From contig BCHS01000003.1 of NCBI GenBank assembly GCA_039545275.1, forward strand, positions 124,001 to 188,000: a stretch of DNA of 64,000 nucleotides, given 5' to 3'. The notes below the pieces were generated by a model. That model saw only the letters and a list, made by a program, of their open reading frames with translations, was not told where the DNA came from and ran no database searches. This DNA is from Pseudomicrostroma phylloplanum. Its lineage: Eukaryota; Basidiomycota; Exobasidiomycetes; Microstromatales. Numbering within the stretch: the stretch's first letter is position 1; each line of letters starts with the position of its first letter. Below are positions 63,758-64,000 of the stretch, piece by piece. The position numbers and the translations under genes were made by a program.

Positions 63758-64000
63758 GCGAGAGATCAGGTATGAGCAGCCAGAGTGCGAGTACTGTTTC
63801 GAGGTGTCCTCGTTGTCAGTGTTCTGCGTTGCAAGTGCTTTGAGTGTCGATGTCGATCGGGACAATGTCTTGTATAGCTGCCCAAGAGGGAAGGTGATGG
63901 TGATGGTGGTGGTAGGAGATAAGGGGCGCTGCAAGAAGCACGGGAAGGAAGCATTGCCCTCGTCGGTGCCCGTCGCGGTGCCCAGCGCAGATTCCAATTC
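63758..64000. promoter_or_regulatory. CPA1 upstream region (to window end)
   Basis: 243 bp upstream of the uORF, with the rest beyond the window. A minus-strand frame stays open through it but has no ATG of its own before the uORF. No TATA box is clear; CAT/TGGTGATGG repeats occur near 63897. Confidence 0.35.

Noticed and set aside
63758..63997. Extension of the CPA1 uORF frame upstream to the window end
   Set aside because: The longer frame has no ATG; only the ATG at 63757 precedes the conserved attenuator core.
61942..64000. Further siderophore genes (acyltransferase, transporter) beside the NRPS
   Set aside because: The only gene to the right of the NRPS in the window is CPA1; any others would have to lie outside.

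Overview
The window is nuclear DNA from a filamentous or dimorphic fungus, most likely a basidiomycete. Genes are close-packed on both strands and interrupted by short GT-AG introns of about 50-160 nt, often with CTAAT/CTGAC-like branch sites. Many proteins carry Ser/Pro/Ala-rich low-complexity tails. An L-ornithine monooxygenase gene sits head-to-head with a ferrichrome-type NRPS gene, the sid1/sid2 layout known from Ustilago maydis, so I lean towards Ustilaginomycotina; the species cannot be named from sequence alone.

Layout. 1-5.2 kb: 3' part of an unrecognised gene, a PP2A activator (PTPA/Rrd type) and a mitochondrial cysteine synthase homologue. 5.5-13 kb: an unfamiliar region with two probable multi-exon paralogues on the minus strand, several tandem minisatellites inside open frames, and a plus-strand gene with three 87-bp repeats. 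13.7-30.6 kb: housekeeping and secreted functions: GH3 beta-glucosidase, Artemis/SNM1-type nuclease, zeta-crystallin-like oxidoreductase, Bmt2-type 25S rRNA methyltransferase, a polytopic RING protein resembling Asi1/Asi3, Rai1/DXO decapping nuclease and adenylosuccinate lyase. 31-44.4 kb: Sec22 R-SNARE, Golgi apyrase (Ynd1 type), an intron-containing tRNA-Leu(AAG), an NmrA-like NAD(P)-binding protein, an Nha1/Sod2 Na+/H+ antiporter, a leucine-rich protein and bifunctional Thi6.

44.7-64 kb is a metabolic block. L-ornithine N5-monooxygenase (minus) and a 4173-residue NRPS (plus) share a 2.4-kb divergent intergenic region; together they should make a ferrichrome-class hydroxamate siderophore. 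The NRPS reads A-T-C / A-T-C / A-T-C / T-C, with a changed active-site motif in the last C domain. Convergent with it is CPA1, the arginine-specific carbamoyl-phosphate synthase small subunit, so genes that draw on or compete for ornithine lie next to each other.

The most distinctive signals are: an intron-split arginine-attenuator-peptide uORF in the CPA1 leader; an Artemis-like gene whose ATG appears to be assembled by splicing (AT|G); the shortened ferrichrome synthetase; and the repeat-rich paralogue pair at 5.5-11.2 kb, one copy of which has an in-frame TAG inside a coding minisatellite.
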